Below, in pieces: positions 40,618 through 49,715 of a stretch of 64,000 bases of DNA. The position numbers were made by a program, and so were the translations under genes. The DNA lies in the NCBI RefSeq assembly GCF_003284725.1, contig NZ_PGTO01000010.1, forward strand, positions 62,001 to 126,000. Reading direction: 5' to 3'. Every line of letters begins with the position of its first letter. The first letter of the stretch is position 1. Source of the DNA: Paramagnetospirillum kuznetsovii. GTDB lineage: Bacteria > Pseudomonadota > Alphaproteobacteria > Rhodospirillales > Magnetospirillaceae. A model generated the notes under the pieces. The model saw only the letters and a list, made by a program, of their open reading frames with translations, searched no databases and was not told the origin of the DNA.

Positions 40618-40932
40618 TCAGCGCCGGGACCGGATTTCCCTGGCGCTCAGGGCTTCGTCGTCGTCGCTGCCATAGCCGTCGTAATGGATGAAGCAGCGGC
40701 CGTCGCGCAGCGGGTCCAGCACCACGGCCGGGTACCACGCACCTTCCGACAAGGCTTCGATCTGGGCGCCGGGCACGCAGGCCGACGCCGCCTCGACTTT
40801 CCTCGGCGCGCCCGAGGTCGCGGATTCGGGCGGATTCGCCCAGGACGGCGTTCCCGCCGATGGCTGGGCAAGAACCGGCAAGGCGGTCATCGCGACCATG
40901 GCGAGCGCTAGGGGTAGTCTGCAATGAGGCAT
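40618..40932 (-). CDS. Exported protein with Tudor/agenet-like domain
   Basis: 104 residues from the ATG at 40932 (MPHCRLPLALAMVAMTALPVLAQ), a signal peptide cleaved after VLA. The C-terminal 50 residues, GAQIEALSEGAWYPAVVLD then CFIHYDGYGSDDDEALSAREIR, look like a Tudor-knot/agenet module of a barrel type usual in chromatin readers and found in some bacterial exported proteins. The upstream frame continues to 41055 without a signal peptide at its start. Function unknown. Confidence 0.65.
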   Translation of the reverse strand: MPHCRLPLALAMVAMTALPVLAQPSAGTPSWANPPESATSGAPRKVEAASACVPGAQIEALSEGAWYPAVVLDPLRDGRCFIHYDGYGSDDDEALSAREIRSRR

Positions 40933-41336
40933 TTCCGGTCTCCATCGGTAAGGGATCGCATGCTGACTGCGAAGCATGGCGAATTCATGGCGCAATAGGG
41001 CAGCATGCCCCGTTCCGCCGCTTGCCGAAACCCGAAAACGACCATGCGACCGCATGGGAATGCGACGCCGGAAGCGGTGCCGACCTCATGGAAATTAGAT
41101 CTCCCATAAATGTTAATGAAATCCCTTCCATTTACATGCGGGACTGTGCATGTGGGTTGGTGTAAACTTAAGTATAGCTAACCATATCCCAAAAATAATA
41201 GACACAGATTCAATGCATCTTTGCCTTAATCCATTGCACAATGTGTTGGATTGTTGCGTTGCAACCATATGAATTGACATGACTGCAGCAACCAAACATA
41301 TATTGACCCCTTGTTAAGCAATGGCGAGGGTGGTCT
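40933..41336. other. AT-rich spacer upstream of the chemoreceptor gene
   Basis: 404 bases, visibly richer in A/T from 41095 on than the surrounding genes. No credible coding frame. It contains short dyads CATTG-CA-CAATG (41232-41243) and GTTGC-GTT-GCAAC, and a promoter candidate near its right end. Confidence 0.6.
41274..41304 (+). promoter_or_regulatory. Promoter candidate for the chemoreceptor operon
   Basis: Consensus TTGACA at 41274-41279 and TATATT at 41299-41304, spacing 19 (a CATATA two bases earlier gives 17). About 33 bases ahead of the ATG. Confidence 0.5.
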
Positions 41337-43025
41337 ATGACGTGGCTCGACAACAAGAAGATCGGAATAAAGATCGGATTGATCGTGCTGACCGCCTTTC
41401 TGGGCATGGGCATTATCTCTTTCGGGGCACTCAGCCTTCTCGACGATGAGATTTTGTCGGCGCGCAAGACCAAGGTCCAGGATCTGGTCCTGACCGCCGC
41501 CAGCATCCTGGGCTCCTATGAATCCGAGGCCAAGGCCGGTCGTATGGGCGAGGACGAGGCGAAGGCGGCGGCGCTGCGCGACATCAAGGCGCTGCGCTAC
41601 GGCGACAATGACTATTTCTGGGTGCATGACCTGAACGGCAAGATGGTGATGCATCCCATGAAGCCGGACCTTGACGGCACCGACGTCACCGCCATCAAGG
41701 ACGCCTCGGGGCAACCGCTGTTCGTGCGCATGAACGATGTGGTGAAGGCGCAGGCGGCGGGCTTCCACACCTATACCTGGCCCAAGCCGGGATCGGATAA
41801 GGCGGTTTCCAAGATCTCGTATGTCAAGGGCTTCGCCCCTTGGGGGTGGGTGGTCGGAACCGGCCTCTACATCGACGATCTGAACGCCGTTTTCTGGTCA
41901 CGGGCGCTGTTGTTCGGTCTGGGCGTCGTCTTGGTGGCCGGGTCCATGTTGCTTTTGTCCATGTTGGTGGCGCGCCGCATCACCAGGCCCCTGGCCGTCT
42001 TGTCGGACACCATGACGCAATTGTCCAAGAAAGAGTTTCATATCGAGGTTCCCGCCACCCATCGGCTCGATGAATTGGGCGACATGGCGCGGACCGTGGA
42101 AATCTTCAAGGAGGGGCTGATTGTCGCCGAGGAACTGGCGGAACAGCAGCGTCAGGCGGATTGGACCAAGGACAGGCGGGCGCAGGTGGTCGACAACCTG
42201 CTTAAATCCTTCAACGAGGAAGTGACCGAGGCGCTGTCAGGCATGGTCGAGACCGCGACCCAATTGGAAACCACCTCGGAAAGCCTGTCCGCGACCGCCC
42301 AAAGTGCGTCCAGTCAAGCAACCGCCGTGGCATCCGCAATTGAAGAGACGGCGGTCAATATGCGCACCGCCGCCGGTTCGGCCGAGCAACTGGCGACCTC
42401 TGGCGAGCTGATCAGCCGCCGGGTCAGTGAATCGGTCGAGATATCCGAAAACGCGTCCAATGAAGCCAGCCGGACGACCGCCTTGGTGAACAGCCTTGCC
42501 GCTGCGGTGGGCAAGATCGGCGATGTGGTCGGCCTGATCGCCGACATCGCCGCCCAGACCAATCTGCTGGCGCTCAACGCGACGATCGAGGCCGCGCGCG
42601 CCGGAGATGCGGGCAAGGGATTCGCGGTGGTGGCGGGCGAGGTGAAAAGCCTCGCCACCCAGACCGCCCGTGCCACCGACGAGATCGGCAGCCAGATCGC
42701 GACGGTGCAAAAGGTCACGGCCGATGCGGTGACCGCCATTTCGTCCATTGCGAAGGTCATCGAACGAATCGGCGAGACGGCGTCGGGGATTGCCCAGGCC
42801 GTGCACGAGCAGGACATGGCCACCGGCGAAATCGCGTCCAATGTTCAGCAGGTGGCCCAGGCCACCTCCGAGGTCAGTTCCAATATCCTTGGTGTCAATC
42901 AAGCCGCCGAACAGACTGGCGAGGCGGCGGCGCATGTCCTGGGGACCGCCCAGGACGTTACCGGCCGCGCCAATCGCCTGCGCGAGCGTGTCGACACCTT
43001 CCTTACCAGCATTCGCGCTTCCTGA
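41337..43025 (+). CDS. Methyl-accepting chemotaxis protein with sCache_2 sensor
   Basis: 562-residue inner-membrane receptor. First membrane helix about 10-34; periplasmic single-Cache domain about 35-183 with [21 protein letters not shown] and [18 protein letters not shown]; second helix about 187-211; HAMP about 212-265 ([12 protein letters not shown]); cytoplasmic signalling domain with the hairpin tip [33 protein letters not shown]. No C-terminal CheR-tether pentapeptide. sCache_2 domains often bind small carboxylates. Two partner-switch genes follow directly, which is unusual for a chemoreceptor. Confidence 0.95.
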   Translation: MTWLDNKKIGIKIGLIVLTAFLGMGIISFGALSLLDDEILSARKTKVQDLVLTAASILGSYESEAKAGRMGEDEAKAAALRDIKALRYGDNDYFWVHDLNGKMVMHPMKPDLDGTDVTAIKDASGQPLFVRMNDVVKAQAAGFHTYTWPKPGSDKAVSKISYVKGFAPWGWVVGTGLYIDDLNAVFWSRALLFGLGVVLVAGSMLLLSMLVARRITRPLAVLSDTMTQLSKKEFHIEVPATHRLDELGDMARTVEIFKEGLIVAEELAEQQRQADWTKDRRAQVVDNLLKSFNEEVTEALSGMVETATQLETTSESLSATAQSASSQATAVASAIEETAVNMRTAAGSAEQLATSGELISRRVSESVEISENASNEASRTTALVNSLAAAVGKIGDVVGLIADIAAQTNLLALNATIEAARAGDAGKGFAVVAGEVKSLATQTARATDEIGSQIATVQKVTADAVTAISSIAKVIERIGETASGIAQAVHEQDMATGEIASNVQQVAQATSEVSSNILGVNQAAEQTGEAAAHVLGTAQDVTGRANRLRERVDTFLTSIRAS

Positions 43026-43038
43026 GACGGTTTGAGAC

Positions 43039-43350
43039 ATGACAAACATCACCTACGGCATCAAGACCACGGCTACGGGCACTGAAATCAATCTCATTGG
43101 CCGATTGACCTTTACCGAAGCATCGGTGTTCTCCGCGATTTTGGGCGAACTGGCGTCGTCCAACAAGGAGCGGTGGGACTTTCACGTCGGCCAACTGGAC
43201 TTCATCGATTCCACCGGTATGAGTCTGTTCGTCCATATCTACGACGCCGCCGCCGCGGACAAGACCAAGGTCGTCATCCACGGTGCCGCGGGCATGGTCC
43301 GCGCCGCTCTGGAGCGTGCGGCCTTCCACACACTGTTCGAGTTGAAGTGA
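43039..43350 (+). CDS. STAS-domain anti-sigma-factor-antagonist-like protein
   Basis: 103 residues consisting of a lone STAS domain. The phospho-acceptor Ser58 lies in LDFIDSTGMSLFVHIYDAA, the canonical SpoIIAA/RsbV position. C-terminal GAAGMVRAALERAAFHTLFEL is typical. It starts 13 bases after the chemoreceptor stop, and its stop overlaps the GTG start of the ATPase gene, its probable kinase. Such proteins switch partners according to phosphorylation. Confidence 0.93.
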   Translation: MTNITYGIKTTATGTEINLIGRLTFTEASVFSAILGELASSNKERWDFHVGQLDFIDSTGMSLFVHIYDAAAADKTKVVIHGAAGMVRAALERAAFHTLFELK

Positions 43351-44048
43351 CAAACGGCAGGGCGGGGACGATCGTTCACTCTGCGGATGGATTGCGCAGT
43401 CAGACCATCGTTGACCGTCTCGCCGCCACGCCACTTCTTTGCACCGAAGGCGGCGGTCTGGTCGCGCTGTTCGATGATGCCGCCGCCGGTTCCCTGGGCG
43501 CCATTCTTGACGGAAGCGTGGTGGCCGCCATCGATCTGGGCTGTGCCCGGCCGCTGGTGGGCTTGCGATCGTGTCGGGCTGATCTCCTTGTCCGCGTTGC
43601 CACCGCGACCCTTCTGCATCACGACGTGGCGGGCCCCATCAGCCAGGCCCTGTGTCGACGCCAGCCAAGGCTGGCGGTTCACCAGGCGGAACTATGCACC
43701 GCCTTGCAAGAGGCGGTGGGCAATGCGGTGCTGCATGGCAATCTGGAAGTCGGGAGTGGGCTGCGAGCCAAAGCCGCCGATCTGGGAGCCTTTGCCGATT
43801 TGATGGCACGGCGGGGCGCCGACCCGGTCCACGCGTCGCGGCCGGTCACCATTATCGCCCGTTGGCGCGGCGAAAGCCTGATTCTTTCCGTGGAGGACGA
43901 AGGGCCGGGCTTTCACGCGGCCTCGACCAATCCCGCCGCAAGCGTCACCGCCCCCAGCGGACGAGGACTCGCCGAGATCAGGGCGGCCTGCCGTCGTCTG
44001 TCTCATTCCCGAGGCGGGCGCCGCGTCACCATGAGATTCTCCCCCTAG
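43347..44048 (+). CDS. GHKL ATPase, RsbW/SpoIIAB-like serine kinase
   Basis: 233 residues from the GTG at 43347, overlapping the STAS stop (GTGA). The C-terminal half is a HATPase_c domain: N box LCTALQEAVGNAVLHGNLEV (Glu122, Asn126), G1 box SVEDEGPGF (Asp184) and a G2-like PSGRGLAEIRAAC. The N-terminal 100 residues are of no family I recognise and are longer than in plain RsbW. By analogy it phosphorylates the STAS protein; what it sequesters otherwise (a sigma factor or a receptor-linked protein) is unknown. Confidence 0.85.
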   Translation: MTNGRAGTIVHSADGLRSQTIVDRLAATPLLCTEGGGLVALFDDAAAGSLGAILDGSVVAAIDLGCARPLVGLRSCRADLLVRVATATLLHHDVAGPISQALCRRQPRLAVHQAELCTALQEAVGNAVLHGNLEVGSGLRAKAADLGAFADLMARRGADPVHASRPVTIIARWRGESLILSVEDEGPGFHAASTNPAASVTAPSGRGLAEIRAACRRLSHSRGGRRVTMRFSP

Positions 44049-44082
44049 GACCGTACACCCGTCGCTCGGATCGCGGGCCGCT

Positions 44083-44390
44083 TCAAGCCTCTGAGACCGG
44101 CTCGATGCTGGCCCGCACCAGGAAACGCCTGTCCTGCCACTGATCCATCCAGTGCAGGGTGGCGCCCAGCGGAGTCACCTCCATGATGCCCCAGAAGGAG
44201 TGGTGGCAGCCGCGATTGAATGGCGGCAGTGCCGGATGGGTGTTGATGGTTCCCCACCGGATGGATCCCAGAAACGCCGGATCGACTTCGCGCATGCAGG
44301 AATATCCGCCGGTTGGAACGGTAAGCGGAGCCTTGCATGCGGACTCCGTGGCCGCCGGAAAGGCGATGAATTCCAGCCATTGCCCTGGGT
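44083..44390 (-). pseudogene. Formyltransferase-fold remnant
   Basis: On the reverse strand an open frame without a usual start upstream of 44295 encodes a clear C-terminal part of a formyltransferase-like fold: GSIRWGTINTHPALPPFNRG, then HHSFWGIMEVTPLGATLHWMDQ, matching the HPxLLP/xGxTxHxMD core of methionyl-tRNA and related formyltransferases. Continuing upstream, the frame reads WLEFIAFPAATESACKAPL. The N-terminal half of the formyl-binding domain (Asn and first strands) is absent and the frame runs into the divergent neighbour. It looks like a truncated copy; a very small functional protein starting at ATG 44295 (70 residues) is less likely. Confidence 0.6.
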
Positions 44391-44433
44391 GCCAACCACT
44401 GCTAAACCTCCGCGACCCGATGGAGGACTGGCG

Positions 44434-45012
44434 ATGTTGACGCGGATCTATGATTGGATGATGGCCAAGGCGGCGGACCGGCGCGCCATCTGGTGGCTTG
44501 CGGCGGTCTCATTCATCGAAAGCTCGTTCTTCCCCATCCCGCCCGACGTCATGCTGATTCCCATGGTCATCGCGGCGCCGACCCAGTGGCTGCGCGTCGC
44601 GCTGGTCTGCACGATCTCCTCGGTTGTCGGCGGCTATCTCGGCTACGCCATCGGCTATTTCGCCATGGACAGCATCGGCGCCGCCATTCTGGGAGCCTTC
44701 CACCTTCAGGACAAGTTCCTGGCCTTGAAGCCGATCATCGACGAATGGGGCGTGTGGTTCATCATCATCAAGGGGATGACGCCCATTCCCTACAAGCTGG
44801 TGACCATTACGGCGGGCGCCTTCGACTTCGACCTGATGAAGTTCACCTTTGCATCCATCCTGGCCCGTGGCATGCGGTTCTTCATGGTGGCGGCGCTGTT
44901 GTGGAAGTTCGGCCCGCCCATCCGCGATTTCGTGGAAACCCGGTTGAAGCTGGTGACCACGGTGTTCGTGGTGGTGCTGGTGGGCGGCTTTTTCGTGGTG
45001 AAGCTGCTTTGA
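44434..45012 (+). CDS. DedA/YqaA-like inner-membrane protein
   Basis: 192 residues from the ATG at 44434 with TGGAGGACTGGCG before it. About four to five hydrophobic segments. Family blocks: SFIESSFFPIPPDVMLIPMV (reentrant-type segment with FPIPPD), VGGYLGYAIGYF, and IKGMTPIPYKLVTITAGAF. The DedA superfamily is linked to undecaprenyl-phosphate or lipid handling and proton-motive force; the YqaA branch is little studied. Upstream in the same frame is non-coding overlap with the formyltransferase remnant. Confidence 0.88.
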   Translation: MLTRIYDWMMAKAADRRAIWWLAAVSFIESSFFPIPPDVMLIPMVIAAPTQWLRVALVCTISSVVGGYLGYAIGYFAMDSIGAAILGAFHLQDKFLALKPIIDEWGVWFIIIKGMTPIPYKLVTITAGAFDFDLMKFTFASILARGMRFFMVAALLWKFGPPIRDFVETRLKLVTTVFVVVLVGGFFVVKLL

Positions 45013-45044
45013 GGCGCGAATAAAAGCCCTTTCGCGGCCCCCCG

Positions 45045-46397
45045 CTAGCGCATGAACCTGGGCCGAGGGGCGGGTTTGCGCCCCACCACTTCGCCCCACA
45101 GGTCGTAGTCCTCGGCCGCTTCCACCTTGACCTCGACCACGTCGCCGGGAGACAGATCGGTTTCGCCGTTGATATAGACCTCGCCGTCCACCTCGGGGCT
45201 GTCGGATTTGGTGCGGCCGATGGCGCCTTCCTCGTCCACTTCGTCGATGATCACGTCCACCACCGTGCCCACCTTGGCGCTTGCCCGTGCATCGGCGATC
45301 TGGCGGGCGGCTTCCATGAAGCGCTGGTGGCGCTCCTCCTTGACGTCCTCGTCCACGTGATCGGCAAGGGTATTGGCCTGGGCGCCCCGGACATTCTCGT
45401 ATTTGAAGCAGCCGACCCGGTCCAGCTGGGCTTCGTCCAGCCAATCCAGCAGGGATTCGAAGTCGTCCTCGGTCTCGCCGGGGAAGCCGACGATGAAGGT
45501 GGAGCGGATGGCCAGATCGGGGCAGGTCTCGCGCCAAGACCTAATCCGCCCCAACACCTTTTCCTGGTTGGCCGGGCGCCGCATGGCCTTCAAGACATTG
45601 GGGCTGGCGTGCTGGAAGGGGATGTCCAGATAGGGCAGGATCTTGCCCTCGGCCATCAGGGGAATGACCTCGTCCACATGGGGATAGGGGTAGACGTAGT
45701 GCAGGCGGATCCAAATGCCCAGATCGCCCAGCGCCGAGGCCAGGTCGGTCAGGTGGGTGCGTAGCGGGCGGCCGCGCCACTGGCCCTCGGCGTGGCGCAG
45801 ATCCAGGCCGTAGGCGCTGGTATCCTGGGAGATCACCAGCAGTTCGCGCACGCCCGCCTCGGCAAGGCGCTCGGCCTCGCCCAGCACCTCGGCGATGGGG
45901 CGCGAGGCCAGCGGGCCGCGGATGTCGGGAATGATGCAGAACGAGCAGCTGTTGTGGCAGCCCTCGGAAATCTTCAGATAGGCGTAGTGGCTGGGCGTCA
46001 GATGCAGGCCTTCCGGCGGCACCAGCGACTGCTTGGGGTCGTGCTGGGGCGGCACCACGCCGTGCACCGCCTCGACCACCGCCTGATACTGATGCGGCCC
46101 GGTCACCGACAGCACCGAGGGGTGGAGCGCGCGGATGGTCTTCTCGTCGCCGCCCATGCAGCCGGTGACGATGACCTTGCCGTTCTCCGCCAAAGCCTCG
46201 CCGATGGCCTCCAAGGATTCGGCGCGGGCGGAATCCAGGAAGCCGCAGGTATTGACGATCACCACATCGGCGCCGTCATAGCTGTCGGAGATGTCGTAGC
46301 CCTCGGCCCGAAGGCGGGTCAGGATGCGCTCGGAATCCACCAGCGCCTTGGCGCAGCCGAGGCTGACGATACCGACCTTGGGAACTGACGTGGTCAT
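45045..46397 (-). CDS. rimO: Ribosomal protein S12 methylthiotransferase
   Basis: Adds a methylthio group to an Asp of ribosomal protein S12. 450 residues from the ATG at 46397 ([23 protein letters not shown]). The N-terminal UPF0004 domain holds three cluster Cys residues ([21 protein letters not shown]); the radical-SAM motif CHNSCSFC follows; the C-terminal TRAM domain includes [19 protein letters not shown]. RimO rather than MiaB is supported by [15 protein letters not shown] and the S12-type ending. Convergent with the DedA-like gene. Confidence 0.96.
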   Translation of the reverse strand: MTTSVPKVGIVSLGCAKALVDSERILTRLRAEGYDISDSYDGADVVIVNTCGFLDSARAESLEAIGEALAENGKVIVTGCMGGDEKTIRALHPSVLSVTGPHQYQAVVEAVHGVVPPQHDPKQSLVPPEGLHLTPSHYAYLKISEGCHNSCSFCIIPDIRGPLASRPIAEVLGEAERLAEAGVRELLVISQDTSAYGLDLRHAEGQWRGRPLRTHLTDLASALGDLGIWIRLHYVYPYPHVDEVIPLMAEGKILPYLDIPFQHASPNVLKAMRRPANQEKVLGRIRSWRETCPDLAIRSTFIVGFPGETEDDFESLLDWLDEAQLDRVGCFKYENVRGAQANTLADHVDEDVKEERHQRFMEAARQIADARASAKVGTVVDVIIDEVDEEGAIGRTKSDSPEVDGEVYINGETDLSPGDVVEVKVEAAEDYDLWGEVVGRKPAPRPRFMR

Positions 46398-46559
46398 GGC
46401 AAGTCCTGATGGCATGAGCGGGAGCGCGTGACTTAGCGGAAATGGGCGTCCGAACGCAAGGAGTTCGCGGCAGGGGCCGACCACAGGCTCTGCAGGGTCA
46501 TTCGTTTCTTAACAGTCATCCGCAAAGAATGCACAATGGAGCAAGAAAACGGGAGTTCC

Positions 46560-47264
46560 ATGCTCGATCTTGCCGCCGCCCTGTCCAGCGCCATGGCGCT
46601 GGTGACCTCACTCGATCCGCAGATGCTCGTCATCGTGCGGCTTTCGGTGCTGGTGTCCGGCTCCGCCGTGCTGCTGGCGGCGGTCATCGGCTTGCCATTG
46701 GGGGCGCTGCTGGCCTTGTCCGATTTTCCCGGGCGCGGGGCGCTGGTGGTGGCCATCAACGCCTGCATGGGATTGCCGCCGGTGGTGGTGGGCCTTGTCG
46801 TCTATCTGCTGCTGTCGCGGGCTGGGCCGCTGGGAGAGTTCGGGCTGCTGTTCACGCCCTCGGCCATGGTGGCGGCGCAGACGGTCCTGGTGCTGCCCAT
46901 CGTGGCCGCGCTGTCGCGCCAGGTGGTGGCCGATCTGTGGGAGGAATACGGCGAGCAACTGCGTTCGCTGGGGGCGTCGCGTCCGGCGGTGGTCGCCACC
47001 TTGCTGTGGGACGGCCGCTTCAGCCTGCTGACCGCCATTCTGGCGGGCTTCGGTCGCGCTTCCGCCGAGGTGGGGGCGGTGATGATCGTCGGCGGCAACA
47101 TCAACGGCGTGACGCGCACCATGACCACCGCCATCGCCCTGGAGACCAGCAAGGGCGATCTGGCGCTGGCGCTGGGGTTGGGGATCATCCTGATCGGATT
47201 GGTGACGGCGGTGAATGCCGCGGTCTTCCTGCTGGGCCACGTCGCCCGTCGGAGGATGGGGTGA
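46560..47264 (+). CDS. tupB: Tungstate ABC transporter permease
   Basis: 234 residues. ATG at 46560 (MLDLAAALSSAM) fits TupB N-termini and has GGGAG close by; an in-frame ATG at 46536 has none. Five or so membrane segments and the ABC coupling loop EEYGEQLRSLGASRPAV, with EVGAVMIVGGNINGVTRTMTTAIALET, a segment typical of TupB. Pairs with the ATPase whose GTG overlaps its stop. Selectivity for tungstate over molybdate is taken from the binding protein. Confidence 0.88.
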   Translation: MLDLAAALSSAMALVTSLDPQMLVIVRLSVLVSGSAVLLAAVIGLPLGALLALSDFPGRGALVVAINACMGLPPVVVGLVVYLLLSRAGPLGEFGLLFTPSAMVAAQTVLVLPIVAALSRQVVADLWEEYGEQLRSLGASRPAVVATLLWDGRFSLLTAILAGFGRASAEVGAVMIVGGNINGVTRTMTTAIALETSKGDLALALGLGIILIGLVTAVNAAVFLLGHVARRRMG

Positions 47265-47998
47265 ACCGGGAGACCGACAGCATACTGCCGCTTGAACTGG
47301 ACGGGGTCGGATATGCCGTGCAGGGACGTCGTCTGCTTCAGGGGGTAAGTCTACGGCTGGAAGCGGGAACGCGCACCATCGTGCTTGGGCCCAACGGCGC
47401 GGGAAAGAGCCTGTTGCTGCGGCTGTGCCACGGCTTGCTGGAGCCGACCGAGGGACTTTTGCGTTGGGGCGGTGCTTCCGGTCTGGCCGAACAGGCGTTG
47501 CGCCGCCGCCAGGCCATGGTGTTCCAGCGGCCGGTGTTATTGCGCCGTTCCGCCTTCGCCAACGTCACCTATGTGTTGGGGCTGCTGGGCATGCCCTTGG
47601 TGGCGCGCGCCGAAGCGGCCATGGCGGCGCTGGACCGCTTCGGCCTGGCCGATCTGGCGGCGCGACCGGCCAGGGTGCTGTCGGGCGGCGAGCAACAGCG
47701 CCTGGCCCTGGCGCGGGCCTGGGCCATGGAACCCGATATTCTGTTCCTGGACGAGCCGACCTCGGCCTTGGACCCATCCTCGACCCTGGCGGTGGAGATG
47801 GCCATTCACGACTTCCATGTCGCGGGCGTCAAGATCGTCATGACGACCCATGATCTCGGTCAGGCGCGGCGGCTGGCCGACGAAGTGATTTTCCTGTCGC
47901 GGGGGCAACTGATCGAGGCGTCCCCCGCCGCAACCTTCTTCAAAGGGCCTGTCAGCGGGCAGGCCAGGGCTTTCCTTGCGGGAGAATTGGTATGCTGA
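47261..47998 (+). CDS. tupC: Tungstate ABC transporter ATPase
   Basis: 245 residues from GTG 47261 (GGAGGATGGG upstream; GTGA overlap with tupB). Walker A LGPNGAGKSLLLRL, Q-loop VFQRPVLLRRS, signature LSGGEQQRLALARA, Walker B ILFLDEPTSALDP and switch His in TTHDLGQARRLADE. Overlaps the start of tupA by seven bases, so the three genes are tightly coupled. Confidence 0.92.
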   Translation: MNRETDSILPLELDGVGYAVQGRRLLQGVSLRLEAGTRTIVLGPNGAGKSLLLRLCHGLLEPTEGLLRWGGASGLAEQALRRRQAMVFQRPVLLRRSAFANVTYVLGLLGMPLVARAEAAMAALDRFGLADLAARPARVLSGGEQQRLALARAWAMEPDILFLDEPTSALDPSSTLAVEMAIHDFHVAGVKIVMTTHDLGQARRLADEVIFLSRGQLIEASPAATFFKGPVSGQARAFLAGELVC

Positions 47999-48804
47999 AA
48001 CGGATCATGATTGTCGCGGCCATGCTGTTCTGCGCGGCGCCGCAGGTGAGTGCCCAGGAGCGCTTCATTACCCTGGCTTCCACCACCTCCACCGACCAGT
48101 CGGGGCTGTTCGGCCATCTGCTGCCCATGTTCAGGGCGGAGACGGGCATTTGGGTGCGAGTGGTGGCGGTGGGAACCGGCCAAGCCCTCAAACTGGGCGA
48201 GCGCGGCGACGCCGACGCCCTGTTGGTGCATGACCGGGCGGGCGAGGACAAATTCGTCGCCGAGGGATTCGGCATCGATCGCCGCGACGTCATGTATAAC
48301 GACTTCGTGGTGGTGGGGCCAAAGGCCGACCCGGCCGGAGTCAAGGGCGCCCCTTCGGTGGCCGAGGCCTTCAAGCGCATCGCCGCCACCAAGGCGCCCT
48401 TCGCCTCGCGCGGCGATGATTCGGGGACGCATCGTTCGGAACTGCGCATCTGGAAGTCGGCGGGGGTCGATGTGAAGGCCGCCGGTTCCGGCTGGTATCG
48501 TGAACTCGGCTCGGGCATGGGGCCGACGCTGAACACCGCCGCCGGGATGAATGCCTACGCCTTGGCCGATCGCGGCACCTGGGCGGGCTTCAAGAACCGC
48601 CAGTCCCTGGTGATCGTGTCCGAGGGCGACAGGTCGCTGTTCAATCCCTATGGCAGTATTCTGGTCAATCCGGCCCGCCATGCCGGCATCAAGGCGGCGG
48701 ATGCGGTCGTCTGGCATCGCTGGCTGACCGGACCGAAGGGCCAAGCGGCCATCGCGGGCTTCAAGATCGACGGTGAGCAGTTGTTCTTTCCCGATTCCAA
48801 ATAG
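47992..48804 (+). CDS. tupA: Tungstate-binding periplasmic protein
   Basis: 270 residues; signal peptide 1-22 (MLKRIMIVAAMLFCAAPQVSA). The oxyanion-binding motif TTSTDQSGLF near the N-terminus is the TupA hallmark, followed by VGTGQALKLGERGDADALLVHDR and FASRGDDSGTHRSEL. TupA binds tungstate very tightly for W- or Mo-cofactor enzymes. It is the last gene of the set, whereas tupA is commonly first. Confidence 0.93.
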   Translation: MLKRIMIVAAMLFCAAPQVSAQERFITLASTTSTDQSGLFGHLLPMFRAETGIWVRVVAVGTGQALKLGERGDADALLVHDRAGEDKFVAEGFGIDRRDVMYNDFVVVGPKADPAGVKGAPSVAEAFKRIAATKAPFASRGDDSGTHRSELRIWKSAGVDVKAAGSGWYRELGSGMGPTLNTAAGMNAYALADRGTWAGFKNRQSLVIVSEGDRSLFNPYGSILVNPARHAGIKAADAVVWHRWLTGPKGQAAIAGFKIDGEQLFFPDSK

Positions 48805-48809
48805 CAGGC

Positions 48810-49004
48810 CTATTGAATCCGCTTGAGAAGCACCTGGATGTTGGGGTGGTGGTCGAACGCGTCCATGGTCCACCCCACATCCTTGATGCGGTACCATTTG
48901 CCGGTGCGGGTCTTAATGGCCTGGCCGACCTTGGGGAACATGTCGGATTCGAAGTAGCGGTTAAGCTCACTCTTGTCGAAGCTTTCGTGGATTACGTACC
49001 GCAT
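48810..49004 (-). CDS. Small cytoplasmic protein of unknown function
   Basis: 64 residues starting MRYVIHESFDKSELNRYFESD, ending FDHHPNIQVLLKRIQ. GGCGGGTGCATC precedes the ATG. The composition is protein-like (balanced charge, KTRTGKWYRIKDVGW), with no signal peptide or membrane segment. Convergent with tupA, five bases apart. Family not recognised. Confidence 0.65.
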   Translation of the reverse strand: MRYVIHESFDKSELNRYFESDMFPKVGQAIKTRTGKWYRIKDVGWTMDAFDHHPNIQVLLKRIQ

Positions 49005-49308
49005 GATGCACCCGCCAAATACCTAGAATTAAGTCATAGCTATACTGTAGTTATGTTTTGTGAATCATTCAGTGATCGCCTTAACATAACAATTTTATCG
49101 AAATTTTTATTTTGTTTGTTCGCATTCATCGCCCGACAGATGTCAGCATCGGGGGCAGGGTGTTGGCAAAAAAAGCTCTATCGGGTTGTTGAAGAATATC
49201 CGGGCAAGTGTCACCTTGAATCGGAAGGACGGACATGTCCTTGGCCAAGTTTGAACGGAAGACGGCTTCGGGTCGGCTTTCGGAACCTCGACGGTCAGGA
49301 GAATGCGC
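49005..49308. other. AT-rich spacer upstream of the DUF1465 gene
   Basis: 304 bases with a markedly A/T-rich left half (49020-49130). No gene. It includes the imperfect dyad CATAGCTA / TAGTTATG around 49037-49057. A TTAA-N7-ATTT at 49081-49095 resembles half of a CtrA site but is too degenerate to call. Confidence 0.55.
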
Positions 49309-49710
49309 ATGCAGCAACCCGCTTTCTTCCTCAAGACCTACGATGAAGCCATGGATCTCATGGTCGAGGCCCGTAATTACATGCGCTATGTGGAACGCCG
49401 CGAGCGTGTCAGGGTCGGGGCCATGGCCGGGCTGCGCATGAGCTGCGAGGCTCTGCGGGTAACCTCGAGACTGACCCAGGTCATGGCGTGGCTGCTGATG
49501 CAGCGGGCGGTTCATCAGGGCGAACTGAGCGCCGAGGCGGCGCTGGAAGAGCATTACCGCCTGTCGGGTGGCGGGGTCTGCCTGGACGAGAGTCACAGCG
49601 GCGACGCCGCTCTACCCCGGGGACTGCGCAGCTTGATGGATCGCAGTTTCCGGCTTTACGTGCGGGTGGCGCGATTGGAGGAAATGCTTGTGCGGCGCGT
49701 GCTGCACTGA
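49309..49710 (+). CDS. DUF1465/RcdA-type protein (regulator of CtrA degradation)
   Basis: 133 residues from the ATG at 49309, seven bases after AGGAG; the ATG at 49303 is only one base from it. All-helical pattern with LKTYDEAMDLMVEARNYMRY, RMSCEALRVTSRLTQVMAWLLMQRAVHQGELS and a C-terminal LRSLMDRSFRLYVRVARLEEML. This matches the alphaproteobacterial DUF1465 family, to which Caulobacter RcdA, an adaptor for ClpXP degradation of CtrA, belongs. Whether it serves CtrA here is inference. Confidence 0.85.
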   Translation: MQQPAFFLKTYDEAMDLMVEARNYMRYVERRERVRVGAMAGLRMSCEALRVTSRLTQVMAWLLMQRAVHQGELSAEAALEEHYRLSGGGVCLDESHSGDAALPRGLRSLMDRSFRLYVRVARLEEMLVRRVLH

Positions 49711-49715
49711 AACCC

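Noticed and set aside
49081-49095. CtrA-like site TTAA-N7-ATTT upstream of the DUF1465 gene
   Set aside because: Second half-site is mismatched in A/T-rich DNA where chance hits are common.
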